In this document: piece by piece, positions 52,841-60,938 of the stretch
How positions within the stretch are numbered: the first letter of the stretch is position 1
Layout: every line of letters begins with the position of its first letter
From: CBDCDJ01 sp965215355
GTDB lineage: Bacteria > Deinococcota > Deinococci > Deinococcales > Trueperaceae
DNA: 64,000 bases
Assembly: GCA_965215355.1 (NCBI GenBank)
Contig: CBDCDJ010000007.1
Span: 2,914,001 to 2,978,000 of the forward strand
Direction: 5' to 3'
Translations under genes and position numbers: made by a program
Notes under the pieces: model-generated
Told to the model about the DNA's origin: nothing
Database searches by the model: none
What the model saw: only the letters and a program-made list of their open reading frames with translations

Positions 52841-53443
52841 ATGAACAGAGTTACAGACCGCCGTCAACAAATCCTCGCCACCGCGGGCGGCCTGTTCCGC
52901 GAGCACGGCTACCACGCGACTTCCATTCGGGACATCGCCAGAAGCCTCGACATGCGCGGCAGCAGCCTTTACAGTCACGTCGACTCCAAGGAACAGATGC
53001 TGTTGGAAATCGTCACCGAGGCGGCGGACGCGTTTTTGCAGGCGGCGGAGGCGGTCGACAAGGACTTAGCCCCCGCCGACCGGCTCCGCGCGCTCGTCCG
53101 CGGCCACCTGTCGGTCATCGTCGACGAGTTGCCCAACGCGACCGTGTTTTTTCACGAGTGGCGCTTTTTGTCCGGCGGTTTGAAAGCCGCCGTCATCGAG
53201 CGGCGCGACGCTTACGAGCGCTACTTTCGGGACACGATTCGGCAGGGCCTCGAGCAAGGGGTCTTCGAGGTCGACGACGTGAAAACCGCGACGCTGTTCG
53301 TGTTGAGCGCGCTCAACTGGAGTTACCAGTGGTTCAGCGCGGCAGGAAGTTTGAGCGTAGAAGACTTGACCGAAAAATACACGACGCTTATTTTCAATGC
53401 TCTCAAATTCAACGCCCTCAAAGTCAAGGAGGCTCAACCATGA
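52841..53443 (+). CDS. paaR: TetR-family repressor of phenylacetate genes
   Basis: 200 residues. TetR helix-turn-helix: RRQQILATAGGLFREHGYHATSIRDIARSLDMRGSSLYSHV. The ligand domain (ELPNATVFFHEWRFL) is like that of PaaR/FadR-type acyl-CoA sensors. It is autoregulated by the operator immediately upstream and leads the paaABCD operon; its stop overlaps the paaA start (ATGA). The C-terminus carries a duplicated FNALK-FNALK from a 15-bp tandem repeat. Confidence 0.88.
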   Translation: MNRVTDRRQQILATAGGLFREHGYHATSIRDIARSLDMRGSSLYSHVDSKEQMLLEIVTEAADAFLQAAEAVDKDLAPADRLRALVRGHLSVIVDELPNATVFFHEWRFLSGGLKAAVIERRDAYERYFRDTIRQGLEQGVFEVDDVKTATLFVLSALNWSYQWFSAAGSLSVEDLTEKYTTLIFNALKFNALKVKEAQP

Positions 53444-54393
53444 ATGCAACCCTCGACGAGACAACTTCAGACCGCCAACTCGCCCACTTCGAAGCCAGAG
53501 TAGACGCCGGTGAAAAAATCGAGCCCGGCGATTGGATGCCCGACGAGTACCGCCGCCAGCTCATCCGCATGATTTCGCAGCACGCCCACAGCGAGGTCGT
53601 GGGCATGTTGCCCGAGGGGGAGTGGATCACACGAGCACCGTCGTTAAAGCGCAAGATGATTCTCCTCGCCAAGGTGCAGGACGAGGCCGGCCACGGCCAG
53701 TACCTCTACCACGCCGCCGAAACTTTGGGCGCGACCCGCGAAGAACTCGTCGACGCGCTCCTTGCCGGCAAGGCAAAGTACTCCTCCATCTTCAACTACC
53801 CGTCTTTGACCTGGGCCGACGTGGGCATGATAGGTTGGCTGGTCGACGGCGCGGCGATTCGCAACCAGCTGATGCTGGCGCAGTGCAGTTACGGGCCTTA
53901 CTCGAGGGCGATGGTGCGCATCTGCTCCGAGGAGACGTTCCACCACAAACAGGGCAAAGAGATGGTGATGATGTACGCCCAGGGCACGCCCCGACAGCGT
54001 GAGATGGCGCAAGACGCCCTCGACAGGTGGTGGTGGCCCAGTTTGATGATGCTCGGCCCGCACGACTCGGACTCGCCCAACACGGCGGTGCTGGCGAGGT
54101 GGGGCGTCAAGACCAAGACCAACGACGAGGTGCGCCAGGAGTTCTTGAACGAGCACGCTCCCGAGTTGCTCGAGGCGGGCCTCACCCTCCCCGACCCCGA
54201 CCTGCGCTTCGACGAGGCCACGGGCAACTGGGTTCACGGCCCCATCGACTGGGACGAGTTCTGGCGAGTCGTCAAGGGCAACGGCCCGCTGAACAAAGAG
54301 CGCTTGGAAGCGCGGCAGAAAGCGCACGACGACGGGCGGTGGGTGCGGGAGGCGCTGGAAGCGTACGGGGAAAAACGTGCTGCGTCGGCGTAG
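53440..54393 (+). CDS. paaA: Phenylacetyl-CoA 1,2-epoxidase subunit PaaA (catalytic)
   Basis: 317 residues. Diiron ferritin-like catalytic subunit of the ring-epoxidase that attacks phenylacetyl-CoA. Iron-ligand motifs: LLAKVQDEAGHGQYLYHAAE and VRICSEETFHHKQGKEM (ExxH), with SEVVGMLPEGEWITRAP upstream. The last base of its TAG stop is the first base of the palindromic repeat that separates it from paaB. Confidence 0.95.
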   Translation: MNATLDETTSDRQLAHFEARVDAGEKIEPGDWMPDEYRRQLIRMISQHAHSEVVGMLPEGEWITRAPSLKRKMILLAKVQDEAGHGQYLYHAAETLGATREELVDALLAGKAKYSSIFNYPSLTWADVGMIGWLVDGAAIRNQLMLAQCSYGPYSRAMVRICSEETFHHKQGKEMVMMYAQGTPRQREMAQDALDRWWWPSLMMLGPHDSDSPNTAVLARWGVKTKTNDEVRQEFLNEHAPELLEAGLTLPDPDLRFDEATGNWVHGPIDWDEFWRVVKGNGPLNKERLEARQKAHDDGRWVREALEAYGEKRAASA

Positions 54394-54498
54394 ACCCCCC
54401 TGCCCGAAGGGCAGCCCCCCTGAAAGGGGGGTAGGGCCGGATTCCCCGCGCCCCCCTTTCAGGGGGGCCGGATGAGCGCAGCGCCGTCCGGGGGGGTC
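54393..54498. repeat. GC-rich palindromic element between paaA and paaB
   Basis: 106-bp element beginning GACCCCCCTG at the paaA stop and ending GGGGGGGTC. Internal hairpins: CCCGAAGGG, CCCCCC-TGAAA-GGGGGG and CCCCCC-TTTCA-GGGGGG. It supplies the purine-rich ribosome site, the ATG at 54472 and the first eight or so codons of paaB. Confidence 0.78.
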
Positions 54499-55053
54499 GA
54501 CACCCAGTGGCCCCGCTGGGAAGTCTTCAAACAAGACACCCCCAAAAAGCCCCACCAGGCCGTCGGCTCGGTCCACGCCGCCGACGCCGAGCACGCGCTT
54601 CTCACGGCGCGCAACGTGTTCGCCCGCCGCCCGAGCGCGGTGAGCCTGTGGGTAGTCCCGGCGGCGGCGGTGTTTTCGGTGACGGCGGAGGAGTTGGAAA
54701 AGGGCTCGAGCCCCCAGGCTCAACCTCCAGCCTCCACACCCCGAACCTACCTCGTGTTTTGCAAGACCGGCCACCGCCGCTCCATGACGTTCGTCGACCA
54801 CGTGGGCGAGGTCGTTGCGACGAGCCCGCAAGACGCCCTCGAGCGCGTCCTCACCACCTTTGAAAACGAGGACGCCGTGACCTGGTGGCTCGTGCCGGCG
54901 CACGCCCTCACCCGCAGCCACGACGCCGACGTCGAGAGTTGGTTCGCGCCCGCCAAGACGAAGACTTACAAGCAGCAGTCCGCCTACGGGCTCGTCGGCA
55001 CCCATCCCGGCGCGGCCAAGCGCGGCACCGACGAGGAAAAAGCGCATGGCTGA
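54472..55053 (+). CDS. paaB: Phenylacetyl-CoA epoxidase subunit PaaB, two-domain form
   Basis: 193 residues, about twice the usual 95 of PaaB. First copy: WPRWEVFKQDTPKKPHQAVG to SLWVVPAAAV; second: TYLVFCKTGHRRSMTFVDHV to TWWLVPAHALT, separated by a Pro/Gln-rich linker. PaaB holds the PaaA-PaaC core together. Its first eight or so residues (MSAAPSGGV) come from the palindromic element, so the ancestral start may have been near the tryptophan segment. Confidence 0.82.
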   Translation: MSAAPSGGVDTQWPRWEVFKQDTPKKPHQAVGSVHAADAEHALLTARNVFARRPSAVSLWVVPAAAVFSVTAEELEKGSSPQAQPPASTPRTYLVFCKTGHRRSMTFVDHVGEVVATSPQDALERVLTTFENEDAVTWWLVPAHALTRSHDADVESWFAPAKTKTYKQQSAYGLVGTHPGAAKRGTDEEKAHG

Positions 55054-55825
55054 CGTGCACACACCCGACCTGAACGAAGCAACGCGGCAAGCCCTCGTGA
55101 ACAAGCTCACCGCGCTCGCCGACGACGAACTCGTGCTGGCCCACCGCAACAGCGAGTGGACCGGGCACGCGCCGATTCTGGAAGAGGACATCGCCCTCGC
55201 CAACCTAGCCCAGGACGAACTCGGGCACGCGACGCTGTGGTACGACCTGGTGCAAAGTTTGGGGGGTGGCAGTCCCGACGAACTCGTCTACTTCCGCCCA
55301 GCCGAAGCCTACCGAAACGTGCAGGTGCTCGAGCTGCCCAAAAACGACTGGGCCTTCACGATGCTGCGGCAGTACCTGTTCGACGCCTACGAGTATGTCC
55401 ATCTGGCAAGGCTCGCCGAGAGTGCTTACCCGCCCATCGCCGAAACCGTCGCCAAAATTCGCAAAGAAGAGATGTTCCACCTCCGCCACAGCCACGCCTG
55501 GGTCGAACGGCTGGGACTGGGCACACCTGAGTCCAACACGCGGCTGCAAGACGCGCTCGAGACCTTGTGGCCGGGCGCCCAACAACTTTTCATCCCCCTG
55601 CCCGACGAAGCTCTCCTCGTAAACGCGGGCATCGTCCCCGATTTGGCCGAAGTCAAATCAGCCTGGTTCGAGCACGTCACGCCGCACCTGAAAAACTCGG
55701 GCTTGAATATCCCTACAAGCTACGCGCCACAAGCTACAAGCCGCGCAACGCACACCGGCCACCTCGCCTCTTTGTTGGAAGACCTACAAGAGGTCGCCCG
55801 GCTCGAGCCCGAGGGGGTCTGGTGA
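55046..55825 (+). CDS. paaC: Phenylacetyl-CoA epoxidase subunit PaaC (structural)
   Basis: 259 residues. Ferritin-like partner of PaaA: DDELVLAHRNSEWTGHAP, IALANLAQDELGHATLWY, KIRKEEMFHLRHSHAWV. Starts eight bases inside paaB. Near residue 225 the usual wording is replaced by TSYAPQATSRATH, encoded by a repetitive ACAAGCTAC/CCACAAGCTACAAG stretch (55720-55738), another repeat expansion. Stop overlaps the paaD start. Confidence 0.93.
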   Translation: MADVHTPDLNEATRQALVNKLTALADDELVLAHRNSEWTGHAPILEEDIALANLAQDELGHATLWYDLVQSLGGGSPDELVYFRPAEAYRNVQVLELPKNDWAFTMLRQYLFDAYEYVHLARLAESAYPPIAETVAKIRKEEMFHLRHSHAWVERLGLGTPESNTRLQDALETLWPGAQQLFIPLPDEALLVNAGIVPDLAEVKSAWFEHVTPHLKNSGLNIPTSYAPQATSRATHTGHLASLLEDLQEVARLEPEGVW

Positions 55826-56313
55826 TGCAGACACCCGACACCCGCACCGTCTGGCAAGCCCTGGACGAGGTCAAAGACCCCGAAATCCCGGTCGTCTCGG
55901 TGGTGGAAATGGGCATTGTTCGGGAAGTCGAGGTGTCCGGCGACGCCGTCACCGTCACCATGACCCCGACCTTTTCCGGCTGCCCCGCCCTGCAAGTGAT
56001 GAAGACCGACATCGGCGCGAAGTTGCTCGAGCTGGGTTTTGAAGAAATAGATGTTAAAACGGTCTTGTCGCCACCCTGGAGCACCGACTGGATTACAGCC
56101 GAGGCGAAAGCGAAGCTCGAGGCCTACGGCGTCACCCCGCCCGCCCCGGCGGGCGACGACGGACTCATCCAGCTCGAGCTGTCCCCGTCCCGGTGCCCGC
56201 GCTGCGGCTCGTTCGACACCACGACGCGCAACACCTTCGGCCCGACGCTGTGCAAGTCGATACATACCTGCAACAGTTGCCGCGAGCCGTTCGAGGCGTT
56301 CAAGTCACTCTAA
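55825..56313 (+). CDS. paaD: Phenylacetate degradation protein PaaD
   Basis: 162 residues. MIP18/DUF59-type iron-sulfur assembly factor of the epoxidase: VWQALDEVKDPEIPVVSVVEMGIVREVE, MTPTFSGCPALQVMKTDI; the C-terminal zinc-ribbon has CPRCGSFDTT and CNSCREPFEAFK. The reductase paaE and ring-opening paaZ are not present. The gene ends four bases inside the convergent FAD monooxygenase gene. Confidence 0.93.
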   Translation: MQTPDTRTVWQALDEVKDPEIPVVSVVEMGIVREVEVSGDAVTVTMTPTFSGCPALQVMKTDIGAKLLELGFEEIDVKTVLSPPWSTDWITAEAKAKLEAYGVTPPAPAGDDGLIQLELSPSRCPRCGSFDTTTRNTFGPTLCKSIHTCNSCREPFEAFKSL

Positions 56314-57497
56314 AGCCAGCGCATGGTGAACAGCCGCGCCAGCACGCGCTCGAGCGGGCTGTGGAGCGCGCCCTGGACGAGGGCGTTTTTCAGCGGGGCG
56401 AGCGACGTTTTGCGCCCCAAGCGCATGTTGACTTCGGCGCGCAAGGCCGCGTTACGGGCGGCCCGCAGACGGTCGCGGCTGTAAGCGGCGAGCACCTCGC
56501 GCCGGTCGCGGCCTTCTCGCAGGATGAGGGTGAGGGCTCGAGCCGCCGCGTAAGCGTCCAGCCAGCCCAGGTTCATCCCCTGCCCGCCGATGGGACTCAG
56601 CACGTGGCCCGCGTCGCCCGCGAGCAAGACGCGGTTCTGCGCCATGCTCTGCGCCCGGTAGTGCTGCACGCCGAAAGCGCTGAGCATGGTGTTGGTTTCG
56701 GCGGGCAAGCGCTGGCCCACACGGTTTTCAAGCAGGCTCGAGAGCGCTTCGGGCGAAGCATTTTTGCAGTAGGTAGCGGTCTTGGCGACCCAGCGGCGCT
56801 GCCCGCTCGGCAGGGGAAAAGACTCGACGAGGCCGTCGTCGGTGAGGTAGATGCAAGCGTCGGCACCGAACACCGTAGTGTCTTTGAAGTCGCCCATGAG
56901 GTAGGTGTCCGGGTAGGGTTGACCGACGAACCGGATGTTCGACCAGCTGCGTACCGCGCTGTCTTTGCCGTCACAGCCGACGACGAAGGCCGCCTCCAGA
57001 TGTCCTCTGGACGTTTCTGTTTGATAAGCAACCTCGAGCCCCGTGTCCGTTTCGAGCAAAGTCGTCACGCTCGCGCCGCGCAACAGTGAGCCGGGGGCGA
57101 GTGCGCACAAGCGGCGCTCGAGCACGCCCTCGGTTTCAAACTGCGGCAGGGCCAGCACAAACCTGTAGGGGCCGGGACAGTGGTCGAAACTCAGACGCCC
57201 CAACGGGCGGGTGCCCGCGAAAGCGTAGCCCCGCCGGATTTCCACGCCGCGCGCCGTCATCTCCTCGGCCACGCCGACGGTTGCCAGGGCCTCGAGCGCG
57301 GGCGGGTGGATGCCGAGCGCGCGCGAGTGCCGGACCGGCTGCAACCGGCGCTCGAGCACCTTGAACTCGATGCCTGCTTTTGCCAGGCAGCAGCCCAAGA
57401 ACAGCCCGACCGGGCCGCCGCCGACGATGACAACCTCTGTCCTGACGACCCCTGCCCTGACAACCTCTGTCTGGACGGGGTTGCTGTCGCGGGTCAC
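56310..57497 (-). CDS. FAD-dependent monooxygenase of type III PKS cluster
   Basis: About 395 residues from the GTG at 57497, whose start overlaps the methyltransferase stop (GTGA). FAD motifs: VVIVGGGPVGLFLGCCLAKAG, FVVGCDGKDSAVRSW and VLLAGDAGHVLSPIGGQGMN. Probably hydroxylates the polyketide made by the adjacent PKS. The N-terminus holds a repeated VQTEVVRAGVVRTEVV segment encoded by a 15-bp tandem repeat (about 57425-57480), just before the dinucleotide fold. Confidence 0.88.
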   Translation of the reverse strand: MTRDSNPVQTEVVRAGVVRTEVVIVGGGPVGLFLGCCLAKAGIEFKVLERRLQPVRHSRALGIHPPALEALATVGVAEEMTARGVEIRRGYAFAGTRPLGRLSFDHCPGPYRFVLALPQFETEGVLERRLCALAPGSLLRGASVTTLLETDTGLEVAYQTETSRGHLEAAFVVGCDGKDSAVRSWSNIRFVGQPYPDTYLMGDFKDTTVFGADACIYLTDDGLVESFPLPSGQRRWVAKTATYCKNASPEALSSLLENRVGQRLPAETNTMLSAFGVQHYRAQSMAQNRVLLAGDAGHVLSPIGGQGMNLGWLDAYAAARALTLILREGRDRREVLAAYSRDRLRAARNAALRAEVNMRLGRKTSLAPLKNALVQGALHSPLERVLARLFTMRWL

Positions 57498-58180
57498 GGC
57501 CGGTAAACGAGGAGGTTGCGGTAGGGAAACGCCGCCTCGACCGTCCAGCCGGGGGGTGCTAGAGCTGCGAGTTCGCCGGGCGCAAAACTGCGGCGAATCG
57601 AGGTGAGGCCGTCCGGAACGATAAACGAATCCCGAAAAAAGGGCCACGTCGCGCTGAAGCCCAGGTAGGCCAAGGCGCTGCGGCGGATGTCGTTGTGAAC
57701 CACGAGTTTCGTCGCCAGGCGCTCCGAATCCAAGCACAGGGCTTGCAGTTCAGCGTCCGCCAGGTGGTGCAGCAGGTGGTTGGAGACCACCACGTCGAAG
57801 CGTCGGCCCGCGGCGACCAGGTCCAAAGAAAGGGCCTTTTCGAAGGTGACGTTCGGCGGCGCGGGTTGCGCACGCGCGTAGGCGAACGCTCGCTCGTCCG
57901 GGTCGGCGGCGGTGACGTGCAGCTCGAGGCCGTCCCGACTCGCCCACACCGCGAGTCCGCGCGCCAGGTCGCCGCCGCCGCTGCCGATGTCGAGCAGGGT
58001 CGCGGGCGTTGCCGTCAACTGCGGCCGTAAATAACACAGGTAAACCGTTCGCCAGGCGGCGAACAGGCGGTTGACCGCGCCGAACTGCCGGTAGGTGGCG
58101 TGGAGCCGGTCCAGACTGCAGGCGGGGTCGTCCATGTGCTCGCGCAGGTGCGGCGCGCGCTTCAAGCTCAGACTCGGCAC
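57494..58180 (-). CDS. SAM-dependent methyltransferase of type III PKS cluster
   Basis: About 228 residues from the GTG at 58180 (AGGGGCGAG upstream, inside the PKS 3' end). Class I methyltransferase: LLDIGSGGGDLARGLA (motif I), TAADPDERA, FDVVVSNHLLHHLAD. Similar in style to the UbiE-like methyltransferases found beside bacterial type III PKS genes. Probably methylates the resorcinol or pyrone product. Confidence 0.87.
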   Translation of the reverse strand: MPSLSLKRAPHLREHMDDPACSLDRLHATYRQFGAVNRLFAAWRTVYLCYLRPQLTATPATLLDIGSGGGDLARGLAVWASRDGLELHVTAADPDERAFAYARAQPAPPNVTFEKALSLDLVAAGRRFDVVVSNHLLHHLADAELQALCLDSERLATKLVVHNDIRRSALAYLGFSATWPFFRDSFIVPDGLTSIRRSFAPGELAALAPPGWTVEAAFPYRNLLVYRP

Positions 58181-58193
58181 CAAACACTCGCCC

Positions 58194-59279
58194 CTATACA
58201 ACCGAAAACAGACCGCTCTCCACGGTCAGGCCGGGGCCGAAAGCGGTCGCGTAGACGCGCTCGCCGGCGCTTGCCTCGGCAAGCACCTCTTTCAGGACGA
58301 ACAGGACGGTCGCGCTGCTCATGTTGCCGTAGTCGTTGAGGACGCGCCGCGAGGCGCTTAAGCGCTCCGGGGCCAGCTCGAGCGCGCTTTCCACCTTGTC
58401 GAGAATGGCCCGCCCGCCGGGGTGAACCGCCCAGTGCGCGACGTCCGCCGGCCCCACACCCGCCGCGCCCAAAAAAGGCTCGACCACGCCTTTCATGTTC
58501 GCTTCTAAAATCTGCGGCACGTACGTCGAGAGCACCATGTTGAAGCCCTCGTCGCCGATGGTCCAGGCCATGTCCTGTTCGCCGGTGGGCGTCAGGGTGC
58601 TGGCGAGGTGCTCGAGCTGCAGCGCGGCCCCGACGGGCGTTCTGGCGCTGACGACGGCCGCCGCGCCGCCGTCGGCAAACACCGAAGTAGCGATGATGCT
58701 GTCGACGTCCGTGGGCGGGCGCAGGTGCAGGGTGCAGAGTTCGACCGAAACCACCAGCACGACAGCGTCCGCGTCGGCCTCGCAAAAAGCCTGCGCCATC
58801 CGCAGCGCGGGAAACGCCGCGTAACAGCCCATAAAGCCGACGTGGTAACGCTCCGTCGCGTCGCTGAGGCCTAAGTCGCGCACAATTCGGTAGTCCGGCC
58901 CCGGCGCGAAAAAGCCGGTGCAGGACACGGTGACGACGTGGGTGACCGCGGCGGGCTCGAACTCGCTCCGGGCCAAGGCGCGTTTCGCCGCGCACACGAA
59001 CAGCCGGGTCGCCTCTTCGGTGTACAGGTCGTTGCGCGTTTTCGTGCTCAGGTGTTTGAAGGTGCCGTCGGCTTCGAAGAACACGTTTTCCGTACCGCCC
59101 TGGCTGAAGTCGCGAATGACGCTGTGGCGCTTGTCAATACCGGACTGCCGGTAGACGCGCGCGGTGAGGCGCTCGAGCTTGCGGTCGCTCAGCCCCGCCG
59201 CCATCACCATGCCTATCCGTTCTTGGGCGTGAAAAAGCTCTGGCACGACGGTTTCAAGGTGGTGGACGTAAACGCTCAT
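58194..59279 (-). CDS. Type III polyketide synthase (chalcone synthase-like)
   Basis: 361 residues. Catalytic triad intact: C120 in VTVSCTGFFAPG, H286 in AHWAVHPGGRAIL and N319 in LNDYGNMSSATVLFV. It would extend an acyl starter with malonyl-CoA to an alkylresorcinol, alkylpyrone or similar. TATCAT five bases before the ATG suggests a leaderless transcript. First gene of a three-gene operon with methyltransferase and FAD monooxygenase. Confidence 0.94.
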   Translation of the reverse strand: MSVYVHHLETVVPELFHAQERIGMVMAAGLSDRKLERLTARVYRQSGIDKRHSVIRDFSQGGTENVFFEADGTFKHLSTKTRNDLYTEEATRLFVCAAKRALARSEFEPAAVTHVVTVSCTGFFAPGPDYRIVRDLGLSDATERYHVGFMGCYAAFPALRMAQAFCEADADAVVLVVSVELCTLHLRPPTDVDSIIATSVFADGGAAAVVSARTPVGAALQLEHLASTLTPTGEQDMAWTIGDEGFNMVLSTYVPQILEANMKGVVEPFLGAAGVGPADVAHWAVHPGGRAILDKVESALELAPERLSASRRVLNDYGNMSSATVLFVLKEVLAEASAGERVYATAFGPGLTVESGLFSVV

Positions 59280-59347
59280 GGCTCATGATAAAGCCCTAGG
59301 GTGGCGCACATTGTAGGCGGCAAGTCCTTGAATGTCGGGACGGTTTG

Positions 59348-60103
59348 TCAGATACACCGTCCCCCGTCCACCTCGAGACACACCCCCGTCACAAAGTCCG
59401 CCTCGTCCGAGGCGAGAAACAGCGCCGCGTTGGCGACGTCCTCGGCTTTGCTCAGTCGGCCCAGCGGAATGCCCGCAAGCACACGCTCGCGCTTTTCCGG
59501 CGAGTCGCCGCCGATAAAATCGTCGAGCAGGCCCGTCTCCCCCATCACCGGGTTGACCGCGTTCACCCGGATACGAAGCGGCGCGAGTTCCGCCGCCATC
59601 GACTTGGTCAAGGTAATCGCCGCGCCCTTGCTGCCGTTGTACCAGGTCAGACCGGGCCGCGGGCGCACCCCGGCGGTGGAGGCGATGTTGACGAACACCC
59701 CGCCGCCCCGTTCCTTGAAAACCGGCACCGCGTGGACGGCGGCGAGGTAAAGGCTCTTGACGTTCACGGCGTAAACCCTGTCGAACACGTCTTCGGGCAC
59801 CTCCAACATCGGGCCGTTGCGGTGGGTGACGCCGGCGTTGTTGACCATGATGTCGAGCCCGCCGAAAGTTTCGACAGCCGCGGTCACGAGCCTTTTCACG
59901 TCGTCACCGTTCGACACGTCCGCCCGCACGAACGCCGCGCGACCCCCCGCCGCCTCGATGGCTGAAACGGTTTTTCGCCCACCCGCTTCGTTTAAGTCGT
60001 TGACGACGACCGCTGCACCTTCGGCGGCGAACCGCTTGGCGATGCCTGCGCCGAAACCCGAGCCGGCCCCGGTCACGATGCTTACTTTGTCCTCTATTCG
60101 CAT
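59348..60103 (-). CDS. Short-chain dehydrogenase/reductase (FabG-like)
   Basis: 251 residues, classical SDR: cofactor motif VTGAGSGFGAGIAKRFA, NNAGVTHRNG, catalytic Ser in NIASTAGV, YxxxK in WYNGSKGAA, and a C-terminal VCLEVDGGRCI. The cofactor preference and substrate are not clear. GGAGG precedes the ATG. 68 bases from the PKS start and in the same direction, so possibly linked to that cluster, but this is inference. Confidence 0.88.
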   Translation of the reverse strand: MRIEDKVSIVTGAGSGFGAGIAKRFAAEGAAVVVNDLNEAGGRKTVSAIEAAGGRAAFVRADVSNGDDVKRLVTAAVETFGGLDIMVNNAGVTHRNGPMLEVPEDVFDRVYAVNVKSLYLAAVHAVPVFKERGGGVFVNIASTAGVRPRPGLTWYNGSKGAAITLTKSMAAELAPLRIRVNAVNPVMGETGLLDDFIGGDSPEKRERVLAGIPLGRLSKAEDVANAALFLASDEADFVTGVCLEVDGGRCI

Positions 60104-60252
60104 GACAAACCTCCGGGTTAAACCCTACCCAGTTTTCCCCGGCGACGTGGGCACAAACGACAGCTCGCCGAACTTGTTTTGGTCGAGCGCCGCGCGGCAG
60201 GACCTCGAGCCTTCGCGTCACGAAAAGAGGCTCAACGCAGAAAGCCAAAGAG

Positions 60253-60277
60253 AAAGAGGCCCCGAAGGAGCCTCTTT
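60253..60277 (-). terminator. Rho-independent terminator of rplS
   Basis: Stem AAAGAGGC / GCCTCTTT with a 9-base loop. On the minus strand the stem is followed by CTCTTTGGCTTTC, a T-rich tail. It lies about 30 bases after the rplS stop. Confidence 0.7.
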
Positions 60278-60307
60278 GCAACAGCTTTGAACTTGACTAA
60301 AGTCGTT

Positions 60308-60760
60308 TTAACTGGGGTCGACGGGTACGCCCGGTTTGGCCTTGCCCCTGGGCTTGTCGCCCCTGGCGGCCCGCGCCGTGGCGCGGTCTTCTTCCTGGCG
60401 GCCCACGTCGGTTTTTAAGCGGGCGGCCTTGCCGCGGAGTTCGCGCAGGTAGTAAAGCTTGGCGCGGCGCGTGCGGCCCCGGCGGACGATGGCAATCTGG
60501 TCGATGAGCGGCGAGTGCAGCGGGAACACGCGTTCGACGCCTTCGCCGAAGCTCACCTTGCGCACGGTGAAGCTCGAGCGCGCCCCCTTGCCGTTCTGGC
60601 GGGCGATCACCACGCCCTCAAACGCCTGAATACGGGTCCGGGTACCCTCGACGACCTTGTAGTCGACGCGGACCGTGTCGCCCGTGTCGAACTCGGGGAG
60701 GTCGTCTTTCATGAAGGGCTGCTCGATTGAACGCAAAATCGCGCCTTTGTTGAATTTCAT
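60308..60760 (-). CDS. rplS: 50S ribosomal protein L19
   Basis: 150 residues. L19 fold: FDTGDTVRVDYKVVEGTRTRIQ, QAFEGVVIARQNG, SFTVRKVSFGEGVERVFPLHSP, VRRGRTRRAKLYYLRELRGKAARL. The tail after about residue 115 is a Lys/Arg/Ala-rich extension longer than in E. coli. ATG at 60760 has AGGAG; no trmD or rimM is adjacent. Confidence 0.96.
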   Translation of the reverse strand: MKFNKGAILRSIEQPFMKDDLPEFDTGDTVRVDYKVVEGTRTRIQAFEGVVIARQNGKGARSSFTVRKVSFGEGVERVFPLHSPLIDQIAIVRRGRTRRAKLYYLRELRGKAARLKTDVGRQEEDRATARAARGDKPRGKAKPGVPVDPS

Positions 60761-60804
60761 AAAAACTCCTGGCAAATCGTGTGAGTCTAAGCTCGCTTGA
60801 ACGT

Positions 60805-60868
60805 CGCTGTTCACGTAACAGCGTGAGCACAACCTTGCGATTGTAGCGCACTCCCCGGCGTTGTGCAA
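60805..60868 (-). promoter_or_regulatory. rplS promoter and leader hairpin
   Basis: Minus-strand -35 TTGCAC (60868-60863), 17-bp spacer, -10 TACAAT (60845-60840). Inside the roughly 75-base leader there is a perfect hairpin CGCTGTT / AACAGCG (60805-60823). The hairpin could be part of an L19 autoregulatory leader, not shown by sequence alone. Confidence 0.65.
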
Positions 60869-60938
60869 GCGTCGCCGCGGTCGCGCACGCTCACTTTCCG
60901 GTGGCGTGAGACCGGGATTACCCCGTAAAGTAGCACCC

